DNA from: JAOUEA01 sp040882605
Lineage (GTDB): Bacteria > Actinomycetota > UBA4738 > HRBIN12
DNA: 64,000 nucleotides
NCBI GenBank assembly: GCA_040882605.1
Contig: JBBEAY010000017.1
Coordinates: 98,239 to 162,238, forward strand
Reading direction: 5' to 3'
The first letter of the stretch is position 1, and each line of letters opens with the position of its first letter. The notes beneath the pieces were generated by a model. That model searched no databases and was not told the DNA's origin. It was given only the letters and a program-made list of their open reading frames with translations. Made by a program: the position numbers and the translations under genes. Shown piece by piece: positions 24,766 through 33,258 of the stretch.

Positions 24766-26496
24766 TCAAGTGCGCCGCCGGGCGCGGCCAGGTTCCGACC
24801 GCCGGGCTCGGCGGACGAGCGCCCGCACCATCGCCGGATCGGCCCGTCGCGCACCCAGCTCGTGATCGAGCCACTCGAACATCTCCGGGCGTTGCGCGAG
24901 CGCGGTGATCGCCAGCACGTCGCGCGGGCCTGAGCGTTCCAGCATGAAGCGAAGCGCAGACACCTCGTCGCCCATCGCCGCCACGTCGGTGGCGCCGCCG
25001 TCGATCGCGCCCGCGCGGAGCCGGCCCACGAGGTCCTCGGGGTCGCGCCCGCGCAGGTAGCGATGCAGCTCGGCGACGATCACGTGATCGGCGCCGCGCG
25101 CAGCACGGTAGCCGAGCCCGTGCAACAGCTCGTCGTCTCGGTCGCCCGCGGTGCCGAACGCGAGCCACGTCTCGGCGGTCGGAGTGCACAGACCTCTGGC
25201 GATCTCGGTCAGCCCGTCGATGCCGGCCTCGTTGTGTGCGTAGTCGAGCACCACGACGCGCTCGCCGAGCACGTAGACGTTCGCGCGGCCCGGGTTCGCA
25301 TCGGCATCGGGCATGAAGGAACGCAACCCCTTCACGATCGCCTTCCGCGCAAGCCCGATCGCGAGCGCCGCGGCAGTTGCAGACATCGCGTTGTGAACGT
25401 GTTGGGATGCGATCCCCGCGAGCGTCATCGGTACCTGCTCCAGATCGATTAGCTTCCGCGAGCTTCCACGCCCGAGCTCGGCAAGGCTCCGATCGAGCAC
25501 GGTGAGGGCCCTGCCTCCGTCGGCGAGCGCTTCCCGCAATGCGGGGTGCCGAGCGTCGAGCGAGCACATGAATGGGCTACCTCCCGCGCGCCGATTCATC
25601 GCGAGCACCCGCGGGTCGTCGGCGTTCAGCACGTGCCAACCATCGGCCCTCGTGATCGTCGTGATCGCGGCCTTGACCTCGGCGAGCTGGTCGAGCGTGT
25701 CGACGCCGTGCAGTCCCAGGTGGTCGGCCGAGACGTTCGTCACGACCGAGACATCGTTGTGGGTCGTGCCGATGCCGCGCAGCAGGATGCCGCCGCGAGC
25801 CGTCTCGAGGATCGCGACGTCGACGCCCGGCTGCGCGAGCGCCATCTGCGCTCCGGCGAAGCCTGAGTAGTCGCCGGCCTCGACCAACACCCCGTCGTGG
25901 AAGACGCCGTCGGTCGAGGAGTAGGCGACGCTGCGGCCTGCGGTGCGCACGATATGGGCGAGCAGTCGCACGGTCGTGGTCTTGCCGTTCGTGCCGGTGA
26001 CGGCGATCACGCGGATCGTGGGGTCGGTCACGGTCGGCCCCGGCCCCGGGTCGGTGGCCTCGATGCGCTTGGCCGCCTCTGAGGCCAGGCTCGCGAGCGA
26101 CCGCCGGGTGCCCAGCAGATCGCGCATCACGGCGGCGACCTGACCAGCGAGCGCCTCGGCCGCGTCGCGTCGCCGCCACGGGAACGCGACCACGATCGCG
26201 TCGTCGCCGGGCCCGGTGCGCGCCCTCGCCGCCAGTCGCACGTGTGCTGCTCGGGCAACCGTGCGTGTCACGTGGGTGGCAACGCGAGCCGTGAACCGCC
26301 GCCGCTGCTCGCTCGCTCGCTCGCCCGGCCGAGGCCTGCCGGGCAGGGCGATGTCGGCCGCCATGCGCTCGAGGCGTGGCTCGGTCGCACGCAGCCACCC
26401 GGGCACGGCGAGCGTGAGCTTCACCGCGGGCCGCGGGAAGTACAGGTTCGGCCCATCGAGCACTCGGAGCTCTACGATCTCGACGAGGTCAGGCAT
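24766..26496 (-). CDS. Cyanophycin-synthetase-like Mur ligase lacking the ATP-grasp domain
   Basis: 576 residues from the ATG at 26496. It begins with a short copy of the cyanophycin synthetase N-domain (RVLDGPNLYFPRPAVKLTLA). It then passes through an Arg/Ala-rich linker of about 110 residues directly into a full Mur-ligase domain with VTGTNGKTTT at about 165, AILETARGGIL, NVSADHLGLHGV and VVLDYAHNEAG. Cyanophycin synthetase motifs are kept in the Mur half, but the whole ATP-grasp (Asp-adding) domain is missing. It is tail-to-tail with cphA, 16 bases apart. It probably ligates an amino acid onto an existing carboxyl acceptor; whether that is cyanophycin cannot be told. Confidence 0.82.
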   Translation of the reverse strand: MPDLVEIVELRVLDGPNLYFPRPAVKLTLAVPGWLRATEPRLERMAADIALPGRPRPGERASEQRRRFTARVATHVTRTVARAAHVRLAARARTGPGDDAIVVAFPWRRRDAAEALAGQVAAVMRDLLGTRRSLASLASEAAKRIEATDPGPGPTVTDPTIRVIAVTGTNGKTTTVRLLAHIVRTAGRSVAYSSTDGVFHDGVLVEAGDYSGFAGAQMALAQPGVDVAILETARGGILLRGIGTTHNDVSVVTNVSADHLGLHGVDTLDQLAEVKAAITTITRADGWHVLNADDPRVLAMNRRAGGSPFMCSLDARHPALREALADGGRALTVLDRSLAELGRGSSRKLIDLEQVPMTLAGIASQHVHNAMSATAAALAIGLARKAIVKGLRSFMPDADANPGRANVYVLGERVVVLDYAHNEAGIDGLTEIARGLCTPTAETWLAFGTAGDRDDELLHGLGYRAARGADHVIVAELHRYLRGRDPEDLVGRLRAGAIDGGATDVAAMGDEVSALRFMLERSGPRDVLAITALAQRPEMFEWLDHELGARRADPAMVRALVRRARRSEPGRARRRT

Positions 26497-26643
26497 GACC
26501 GGGCCAGCGTAGCGGCGAGGCGGCCCGACCCGCTGCGCCGCGCGATCGAAACGATCCACAACACCGGATGAGGACACGGGCGGCCTGTGTGGCATGGTAA
26601 AAAGGACACTCGGCACTCAAGGGCGACAGCGGAAGGAGCGATC

Positions 26644-26745
26644 ATGGCCAGCAAGGACAAGGGTGGCGCCAAGGGGTCGAAGACGGCGGCCAGCAAGACG
26701 TTGAAGGAGAAGCGCGCGGCGAAGAAGGCGAAGGGATCCAAGTAG
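26644..26745 (+). CDS. 33-residue Lys/Ala-rich basic protein
   Basis: ATG at 26644 with GAAGGAG upstream at a good distance. The product begins MASKDKGGAKGSK and ends LKEKRAAKKAKGSK: about one third Lys, no acidic cluster and no aromatic residue. It looks like a nucleic-acid-binding tail, similar in character to histone H1-like C-termini. The gap upstream (26497-26643) has an A-rich TGGTAAAAAG word that could be part of a promoter. It stands alone between the divergent Mur ligase and the GT4 gene. Clean ribosome site and codon use support it; function unknown. Confidence 0.6.
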   Translation: MASKDKGGAKGSKTAASKTLKEKRAAKKAKGSK

Positions 26746-26834
26746 GGCAAAGCAAGCAGCGCCGAACCTCCACACCCGCCGCCGTGCACGGTGGGGGTTT
26801 CGCGGGCCGGGTGAGCGGATACCCTCGGTCCACG

Positions 26835-27926
26835 ATGTCCGCACCCGCTCGAACTGACCCGTCTCACCGGATCTGGTCCTCGCTCCGCGTGGCGATGCTC
26901 GCGCCTATCTCCTGGCGTGTGCCTCCGCGCCACTACGGACCGTGGGAGCAGTTCGTCTCGCTGCTCACCGAGGGCCTGGTCGAGCGCGGCGTCGATGTCA
27001 CGTTGTTCGCGACGGCCGACTCGATCACCTCCTCGAGCCTCGTCGGCACTGCGCCGACCGGCTACTCCGAGGACGAGACCCTCGACGCAAAGGTCTGGGA
27101 AGGCCTGCACATCTCGACGCTCTTCGAGCGTGCGGACGAGTTCGACCTGATCCACAACAACTTCGACTTCCTTCCGCTCACGTACAGCGGGCTCGTCGAG
27201 ACCCCTGTCGTCACCACGATCCACGGGTTCTCGTCAGATCGCATCGTGCCGGTGTTCGAGCGCTACTCCCACCGGAGTCACTACGTCGCGATCAGCGAGG
27301 CAGACCGCCACCCGAGCCTCGATTACGCGGCGACGATCCACCACGGCATCGACATCGCCCAGTTCCCGCTCTGCGAAGCGCCCGAGGATGCCCTGCTGTT
27401 CTTCGGGCGCATCCACCCCGACAAAGGCGTCGAGGAAGCGATCGAGGTGGCCGCGCGCGCCGGCATGCCGCTCACGATCGCCGGCATCGTGCAGGACGCC
27501 GCTTACTTCGCCGAACGCATCGAACCTCACATCGACGGGGAGCGCGTCACCTATGTGGGTTCGGTCGGCCCGGGCGATCGCGCGGCACTGCTGGGGAGCG
27601 CGGTAGCGGTGCTGCACCTGATCAACTTCGAGGAACCGTTCGGATTCAGCGTCGTGGAGTCGATGGCGTGTGGCACGCCGGTCGTCGCGAACCGTCGCGG
27701 CTCCATGCCCGAGCTCGTGCGCCACGGCGAGAACGGTTTTCTGGTCGATTCCCTCGACGAGGCGGTCCTCGCGGTCGGCGAGGCACGCGACCTCGACCGG
27801 GCCGCGGTCCGGGCGTCGGTCCGGCGCCGGTTCGACGTGTCGCGAATGGTCGAGGAGTACCTCACGCTGTACCGGCGCATCGTCGACCCGAACCGGACGT
27901 TGACCCCCGTCCGCCGTGCGAGCTGA
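26835..27926 (+). CDS. GT4-family glycosyltransferase
   Basis: 363 residues from the ATG at 26835. GT-B fold. The N-terminal domain has PPRHYGPWEQFVSLLTEGL, a donor-family feature also seen in GT4 proteins acting on small acceptors. The C-terminal domain has FGRIHPDKGVEEAI and the EPFGFSVVESMACGTPVV nucleotide-sugar motif. There is no signal or membrane helix. Its 3' end overlaps the next gene by 11 bases, so transferase and glycoside hydrolase are co-expressed. Acceptor and sugar are unknown. Confidence 0.86.
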   Translation: MSAPARTDPSHRIWSSLRVAMLAPISWRVPPRHYGPWEQFVSLLTEGLVERGVDVTLFATADSITSSSLVGTAPTGYSEDETLDAKVWEGLHISTLFERADEFDLIHNNFDFLPLTYSGLVETPVVTTIHGFSSDRIVPVFERYSHRSHYVAISEADRHPSLDYAATIHHGIDIAQFPLCEAPEDALLFFGRIHPDKGVEEAIEVAARAGMPLTIAGIVQDAAYFAERIEPHIDGERVTYVGSVGPGDRAALLGSAVAVLHLINFEEPFGFSVVESMACGTPVVANRRGSMPELVRHGENGFLVDSLDEAVLAVGEARDLDRAAVRASVRRRFDVSRMVEEYLTLYRRIVDPNRTLTPVRRAS

Positions 27927-29151
27927 CGCCACGAGCGAGGCGTTCCGGCTCGGCGTCAACTACTGGCCCGCCCGTACCGCCATGCGATGGTGGGGGAGGT
28001 TCGACCGCGATGAGGTTGTTCACGACTTCGCGCGCATCGCCGCGAGCGGCATGGACTGTGTGCGTGTGTTCCTGCTGTGGGAAGACTTCCAGCCCGAACC
28101 CGACCGGGTAGACCACGCTGCGCTCGACCGGCTGATCGAGGTGGCCGACGCGGCCGCCGGTGCTGGGCTGGCGCTCATGCCCACCCTGTTCGCCGGCCAC
28201 ATGAGCGGGGTGAACTGGATCCCCGGCTGGGCGCTCGGCGGCGCCGAGCGCGATGACCGGTTCAGGGTGGCAAGCGGGGGCCAGGTCGCCGACCGTGGGC
28301 TCCGCAACTGGTACGTCGACGTCGAACTCGCGCAGGCGCAGGCGACGCTTGCGGGCGAGGCCGCGACCGCGCTCGCGGGTCACGAGGCGCTCTGGGCATG
28401 GGACCTCGGCAACGAGAGCTCGAACTGCGTCGTGCCGCCCGACCGCGAGCACGGCCGGCGGTGGCTGGGGCAGATGACCTCGGCGATCCGAGCCGCCGAC
28501 GCATCGGCGTCCATCACGATCGGGCTCCACATGGAGGATCTGGAGCAGGACCGCAGCATCGGGCCGAGAGAGGCCGCGCACGTGTGCGACTTCCTCACGA
28601 TGCACGGATACCCGATCTACGCGGCTTGGGCCGGCGGCGCATCGGACGAGCATCTCGTGCCGTTCTTGGCCCGAATGACGCGCTGGCTCGGCGGTGGGGC
28701 CGAGGTGTTCTTCTCCGAGTTCGGCCTGCCGACATCGCCGCCCGGCGAGCGCGCCGAAGGCGAGACCGGCGCCGCGATGCTGGTCACCGAAGCCGAGGCC
28801 GCCCGGTACACGGCCCTGGTGCTCGAGGGGCTGCGTCTGGGCCGATGTTCGGGCGCGATGGTGTGGTGCTACGCGGACTATGCGCGAGAGATGTGGCCAG
28901 TACCTCCGCTGGACGAAGCCACGCACGAGCGGTCCTTCGGGCTGTGGCGCTCGGATGGGTCGGCGAAGCCTGCCGTGTCGGAGGTCGCGGCCTTCGCGGG
29001 CAGACCTCGGCTCGACGACACGCTCGGGAGCAAGGCCGGCGGCGCAGCCGAGTTCATCGACATCGATCCGCGGACCTACTGGCTCGATCCGGCGCCCGAG
29101 CTCGCGCGTTTGTACCGGCGCTATCGGGAGATGGGTTCTTCCAGCACGTGA
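27916..29151 (+). CDS. GH5-like (clan A) glycoside hydrolase, cytoplasmic
   Basis: 411 residues from a GTG inside the GT4 gene's last codons. A TIM-barrel glycosidase pattern is visible: DCVRVFLLWEDF on an early strand, WAWDLGNESSN with the likely acid/base Glu, LTMHGYP, and EVFFSEFGLP with the likely nucleophile Glu. This matches cellulase/mannanase-type clan A enzymes. There is no signal peptide, which is unusual for polysaccharide degradation. With the adjoining GT4 it more likely processes an intracellular glycoside such as a compatible solute or glycolipid precursor. That role is inferred. Confidence 0.75.
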   Translation: MRADATSEAFRLGVNYWPARTAMRWWGRFDRDEVVHDFARIAASGMDCVRVFLLWEDFQPEPDRVDHAALDRLIEVADAAAGAGLALMPTLFAGHMSGVNWIPGWALGGAERDDRFRVASGGQVADRGLRNWYVDVELAQAQATLAGEAATALAGHEALWAWDLGNESSNCVVPPDREHGRRWLGQMTSAIRAADASASITIGLHMEDLEQDRSIGPREAAHVCDFLTMHGYPIYAAWAGGASDEHLVPFLARMTRWLGGGAEVFFSEFGLPTSPPGERAEGETGAAMLVTEAEAARYTALVLEGLRLGRCSGAMVWCYADYAREMWPVPPLDEATHERSFGLWRSDGSAKPAVSEVAAFAGRPRLDDTLGSKAGGAAEFIDIDPRTYWLDPAPELARLYRRYREMGSSST

Positions 29152-29333
29152 TCGGCGCAGAACCGATGCCGCGCCCCGTCGTTGTAGACCGAGCCGATCG
29201 ACGGCCTGCCGCAGGCCTCGCCGATCGCCGCCGAGGAGGGACCGACGCCTTGAGCAGGCTCGCGATCTCGGATCATCTGTTGCAGGGAGAGCGCGACGTC
29301 GACGTGCTGGCAGGCGAGCATCAGGTCGGTCAT
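29121..29333 (-). CDS. Possible small protein with Cys/His motif
   Basis: 70 residues from an ATG at 29333. GEACGRPSIGSVY and ARHRFCADHV give a C-x-n-C-x2-H pattern like a small zinc knuckle. Third-position GC is high in this frame. The 3' end overlaps the glycoside hydrolase gene by 31 bases on the other strand. No convincing ribosome site is seen. Could be a real small gene or a remnant. Confidence 0.35.
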   Translation of the reverse strand: MTDLMLACQHVDVALSLQQMIRDREPAQGVGPSSAAIGEACGRPSIGSVYNDGARHRFCADHVLEEPISR

Positions 29334-29441
29334 GGGTGCAGTGTGCGCCGTGTCATGCTCGCGGGGAATCGGCTGTTGGCCGCACGTTGCTCGGCACCGG
29401 TCTCGATCTCGAGCCGCGCGGGGGAGGCCGTCTGCGTGTTT

Positions 29442-29612
29442 TCAGGCAGGGGCCAGCGTGCGGAGCTTGTAATAGGCGCGTTCCACCATGAACCTGGAAT
29501 CGGCCGACGACGGATCGGCGACCGCCGCGCGCAGCCAGCCTTTGACCTCGTCGACCTCGACCGACTCGGCGTTCAGGCGGCTCGGGCGCGTGAACCGCTT
29601 TCCTCGCACCAT
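29442..29612 (-). CDS. Small helical protein of unknown function, start uncertain
   Basis: From the first ATG (29612) the product has 56 residues: MVRGKRFTRPSRLNAESVEV, then DEVKGWLRAAV and AYYKLRTLAPA. The frame stays open upstream, reading IDVDKIAEALRLVEQDQLGD before the Met, which looks like a continuous helical protein. GGAGG sits eight bases before the ATC at 29691-29693, so translation from a non-standard start there, overlapping the helicase 3' end, is possible. In the gap 29152-29634 this and the 70-residue frame at 29121 are the only coding-like stretches. Confidence 0.45.
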   Translation of the reverse strand: MVRGKRFTRPSRLNAESVEVDEVKGWLRAAVADPSSADSRFMVERAYYKLRTLAPA

Positions 29613-29634
29613 GGAACCGAGTAGCTTCGCGGCG

Positions 29635-30909
29635 TCACCGAGCTGATCTTGTTCGACCAGCCGGAGCGCCTCTGCGATCTTGTCGACGTCGATGGTTCGT
29701 ACCTCCGTTCGGCTTGCGAGCTTGCCCGTTGCCGCCCTGGTGCTGTGGAGCCTTCGAGAGTCCAGCCTGCACGAACTCCGCGTTGAGGTCGAGTGTCTTC
29801 GCGATGCGACCGACCTCCATGCGCTGATCGGGAGTGACGAATGTCACGCCCTCGCCCCCCCGGCCGGCGCGAGCGGTGCGTCCGACACGGTGAACGTACG
29901 CCTTCTCGTCGGCGGGCGCATCGAAGTTGATGACGTGGGTGATGTCGTCGAGGTCGAGGCCACGCGCAGCGACGTCGGTCGCGACCAGCACGTCGTTCGC
30001 GCCGCTTGCGAACCGGCCGAGCGCCCGCTCGCGTTGGGGCTGCGACATGCCCCCGTGCAGCTCACCTGCGCTGAAGCCTTCCTTGCGCAGGTTGCGCGCG
30101 AGCCGGTCGGCGCCGCGCTGGGTGCGAACGAAGATGAGCGTGAGACCGCGGTCGCCGGCGAGCTCGCGCACGAGGGCTCTCGTCTTCTGTGGGTGTTCGA
30201 CGGCGATGAAGCGATGGGTCGCGTGGTCGATGTTGGGCCCCGCTTCGCCGCTCTCGTGCAGCACGGCGTCGCGCGTGAACCGCTTCGCGAGGCGTCCGAC
30301 CTCGCCGTCGAGCGTGGCCGAGAACATCATCGTCTGACGGTCGGGCCGAAGCATCTCGAGGATGCGCGTCACGTCGGGCAGGAAGCCCATATCCAACATG
30401 CGGTCGGCCTCGTCGAGTACGCAAGCGCGCACGCGATCGAGACGCAGGATCTTCCGAGCGACCAGATCGAGCAGTCGTCCGGGGGTCGCGATCACGATGT
30501 CGGAATGCCGCGCTCGCTTGGCCTGCGGGCCTATGCCCACACCCCCGTACACGGCCGCGACCTGCAGGTGCTTCACGTCGGCGATCGCTCGGAACTCCTC
30601 GGTGACCTGGCTCGCGAGCTCGCGAGTCGGTGCGAGGATCAGACCGGTCGGGCTCCTGTCGCTCGGGTGTAGGCGCTCCACCAGTGGCACGGCGAAGGCG
30701 AGCGTCTTGCCCGAGCCTGTGCGCGAGCGCGCGAGCACATCACGGCCCGCGAGCGCGTCGGGCAGCACGAGCGATTGGATCGCGAAGGGCCGCTCGAACC
30801 CGCGCATGCGCAGCACCTGAGCGATGGGCTCCGAGACGCCGAGCTCTCGGAAGGTCGGTTGGTCGGTTGCGTGTTCGATCGTTCTCGCGGTTGCAGCGTC
30901 GGTCCTCAC
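29635..30909 (-). CDS. DEAD-box RNA helicase
   Basis: 424 residues from a GTG at 30909 with an AGGAGAGG stretch upstream; longer in-frame extensions lack helicase features. Motifs: Q-motif region FERPFAIQ, Walker A SRTGSGKT at 62-69, PTRELA near 94, DEAD at 166-169, SAT at 197-199, and HRVGRTARAG in the C-terminal RecA domain. The tail is short, basic and Gly/Gln/Arg-rich, typical for RNA contact (RhlE-like length). It acts in RNA remodelling or ribosome assembly. It is divergent from the cyclase gene across a 240-base gap. Confidence 0.9.
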   Translation of the reverse strand: MRTDAATARTIEHATDQPTFRELGVSEPIAQVLRMRGFERPFAIQSLVLPDALAGRDVLARSRTGSGKTLAFAVPLVERLHPSDRSPTGLILAPTRELASQVTEEFRAIADVKHLQVAAVYGGVGIGPQAKRARHSDIVIATPGRLLDLVARKILRLDRVRACVLDEADRMLDMGFLPDVTRILEMLRPDRQTMMFSATLDGEVGRLAKRFTRDAVLHESGEAGPNIDHATHRFIAVEHPQKTRALVRELAGDRGLTLIFVRTQRGADRLARNLRKEGFSAGELHGGMSQPQRERALGRFASGANDVLVATDVAARGLDLDDITHVINFDAPADEKAYVHRVGRTARAGRGGEGVTFVTPDQRMEVGRIAKTLDLNAEFVQAGLSKAPQHQGGNGQARKPNGGTNHRRRQDRRGAPAGRTRSAR

Positions 30910-31151
30910 GGTTCGGTGTGTCCTCTCCTGGTCGTTCGTTCGGTGCGCGTCGAGGGCAGGCGCCTCTGCGCAGGGAAACGCCCAGGAAGGGCGAAGCGTG
31001 CGAAGGATCGCGAGACATCGTCGCGCGCGCGTCTCATTCGAGATCGGCGCGTTCCACATCAGGATACTCGATGCAGCGACCCGTTCGGTGGACTTGCGCT
31101 CACCGAACGTCTGGCGTCACCATGACCTTTCCAGGATGGGGGAGGCACGGC

Positions 31152-31991
31152 ATGCGCACGACGAAAGTGATCGCGCTCGTCACGGTGGTGGCCGCGGTGG
31201 CTGCGAGCTTCGCAGTGGGGCTCGCCTCAGGCTCGAAGCGGGGAGGCGACGACACCACCACGCTGCCTGGATTCTCGCGTGTGGTGAGTCTCAGCCACAT
31301 CAACGCGCCGACGCAGACGCCGCTGTTCCCGGGCGATCCAGCGTTCAGGTTCACCACGGTCGCAACCGTGGCCGACGACGGCTTCTACATGCAGTACGTA
31401 CGCGAGGGTGAGCACACCGGCACGCACTACAGCGCGCCGTGCCACTTCCGCGAGGGGAAGCCGTGCGCCGAGGATCTCGACGCCGCCGACTTCGTGTTGC
31501 CGGCGGTCGTCGTCGACGTGCGCGATCAGGTGGCCGCCGATGGCGAGTACGAGGTGACAAAGGCGGATCTGCAGGCGTGGGAGACCACGTACGGTCAGAT
31601 GCCCGCAAGCGCGGCCGTGTTGCTGTGGACCGGATGCGGGCGCTTCTGGGGCCCCGACATCGCGCGGGACGAGCCGACGTACTACAACTGCGGACAGTCG
31701 GGCGCGAGGTTCAGCCAGCCTGGGTTCTCGAAGTTCGCGGTCCGGTGGCTGATCGACACAGGCGTGCTCGCCAAGCGCGGCGCGCTCGGCACCGACACGT
31801 TCGGCCCCGACCCCTCGAGCGATGCCCTGTTCATCGAATCGTGGCTCACGCTCAACCGGCACCGGTTCACGCTGGAGAACCTCACGAACCTCGGCGAGAT
31901 GCCGGCCACGGGAGGTTGGATCGTGATCGGCGGCCCGCGCAACGGTCACGGCTCAGGCGCGGCCAGCACCGTCTTCGGCCTCGTGCCGTAG
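31152..31991 (+). CDS. Exported cyclase-family (kynurenine formamidase-like) hydrolase
   Basis: 279 residues from the ATG at 31152 with GGGAGG upstream; an in-frame ATG at 31122 is less well placed. The N-terminal 25 residues form a signal peptide or membrane anchor. The cyclase motif HTGTHYSAPCHF near residues 90-101 provides metal-binding His, with further conserved parts VVVDVRDQ and GCGRFWG. PF04199-type enzymes hydrolyse amides or lactones such as formylkynurenine. Export of this family member suggests an extracytoplasmic substrate, which is unknown. Confidence 0.8.
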   Translation: MRTTKVIALVTVVAAVAASFAVGLASGSKRGGDDTTTLPGFSRVVSLSHINAPTQTPLFPGDPAFRFTTVATVADDGFYMQYVREGEHTGTHYSAPCHFREGKPCAEDLDAADFVLPAVVVDVRDQVAADGEYEVTKADLQAWETTYGQMPASAAVLLWTGCGRFWGPDIARDEPTYYNCGQSGARFSQPGFSKFAVRWLIDTGVLAKRGALGTDTFGPDPSSDALFIESWLTLNRHRFTLENLTNLGEMPATGGWIVIGGPRNGHGSGAASTVFGLVP

Positions 31992-32008
31992 GCCGTCGGC
32001 GCGGCGGC

Positions 32009-32026
32009 GCCGGCGGATGCGCCGGC
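32009..32026. terminator. Shared hairpin between convergent cyclase and arginine deiminase genes
   Basis: GCCGGCG and CGCCGGC form a 7-bp stem with a GATG loop, lying between the two convergent stop codons (31991 and 32031). It could terminate both transcripts. Confidence 0.55.
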
Positions 32027-32030
32027 GGCC

Positions 32031-33257
32031 TCAGGCGTCTATGGCGTCGCGCTCGATCGGGCACGACATGCAGCGAGGGCCGCCGCGTCCGCGCCCGAGC
32101 TCCTCGCCTTCGATCGTGATGACCTCGATGCCGCCGTCGCGGAGCTTCTGGTTCGTGTCGACGTTCCGCTCGTATGCCACGACCACGCCCGGTGCGATCG
32201 CGAGCACGTTGTTCCCGTCGTCCCACTGTTCCCGTTCGGCTTGGAAGCGGTCGCCCCCCGTGTCGAACTGCCGGATCGCCGGCACGTCGAGCGCGCGGGC
32301 GATGGCTGCGAATAGGTCGTCTTCCTCCTCGATCGATAGGCCGCGTGGTCCGGGCGTCACGACATAAGTCGTCATCGCGTCGCGCACGTCAGGGAAGATC
32401 GTGAACGCGTCGACGTCGAGCATCGTGAGCACGGTGTCGAGGTGCATGCTGGAGCGTTGCTCGGGGATCTCGACCGCGATCACCCGGGTCGCGGCGCCCG
32501 CCGAGAACAGGCGCGTCGCCAAGATCTCGACGGCGGCCGGATCGCTCCGCTCACCCATGCCGATCAGCACCGCGCCGTTGCCGATCACCAGGGTGTCGCC
32601 GCCTTCCAGGAACATGGGGGCGTGGGTATCGTCGCTCCAGACCTCGAAGTCGGCGCCGGTGAACAGCGGGTGGTGGCGGTAGACGGCCGACAGGTGCAGT
32701 GATTCCCTGATGCGCGCGGGCATCGCCATAGTGCTGATCGACACGCCGTCGTAGATCCAGGCCGAGGTGTCACGCATGAACAAGGTGTTGGGCAACGGCG
32801 TCGCCACGAACCCCCGGCCCATGCGCCGCACGATGCTGTCGCTCGTGAAGGGCAGCTCCTCGAACGTCACACCGGCGATCAGATGCTCGGCGAGCTCGGC
32901 CGAGCCGAGGGCCATGAGCCACTCGCGCACCTCGGGTCCGAGGGTCGGGCCGAGCAGCGCCGGATCGAGGCTCTGCACCAGCTCAGCCCGCACATCGGGT
33001 TGCCCGAGCACGTCGGCCAGTAGATCCTCGAGGTAGACGATCTCGACGTCGCGCGCCGCGAGCGCTGCAGCGAAGGCGTCGTGCTCTTGCTGGGCGCGCC
33101 CGACCCAGAGCACACCGTCGAACAGCAGCTCGCGCGCGGTGGTGGGTGTGAGGCGCTTCAGCTCGAGGCCTGGTCGATGCAACATCACCCGCCGAAGCGT
33201 GCCGACTTCCGAGCCGACGAAGCATCGACCGGTTCCTTGTGAGCCTGCCGCCGTCAC
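32031..33257 (-). CDS. arcA: Arginine deiminase
   Basis: 408 residues from a GTG at 33257. Guanidine-group hydrolase motifs are complete: LPNTLFMRDTSAW, MHLDTVLTMLD, and the C-terminal nucleophile Cys (C396) in GRGGPRCMSCP. It converts arginine to citrulline and ammonia. The usual arc partners (ornithine carbamoyltransferase, carbamate kinase, antiporter) are not in the window. The start lies one base after the methyltransferase stop, so both are in one operon. Arginine released from cyanophycin, whose genes are 6 kb away, is a plausible substrate source, but that link is inference. Confidence 0.9.
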   Translation of the reverse strand: MTAAGSQGTGRCFVGSEVGTLRRVMLHRPGLELKRLTPTTARELLFDGVLWVGRAQQEHDAFAAALAARDVEIVYLEDLLADVLGQPDVRAELVQSLDPALLGPTLGPEVREWLMALGSAELAEHLIAGVTFEELPFTSDSIVRRMGRGFVATPLPNTLFMRDTSAWIYDGVSISTMAMPARIRESLHLSAVYRHHPLFTGADFEVWSDDTHAPMFLEGGDTLVIGNGAVLIGMGERSDPAAVEILATRLFSAGAATRVIAVEIPEQRSSMHLDTVLTMLDVDAFTIFPDVRDAMTTYVVTPGPRGLSIEEEDDLFAAIARALDVPAIRQFDTGGDRFQAEREQWDDGNNVLAIAPGVVVAYERNVDTNQKLRDGGIEVITIEGEELGRGRGGPRCMSCPIERDAIDA

Positions 33258-33258
33258 G

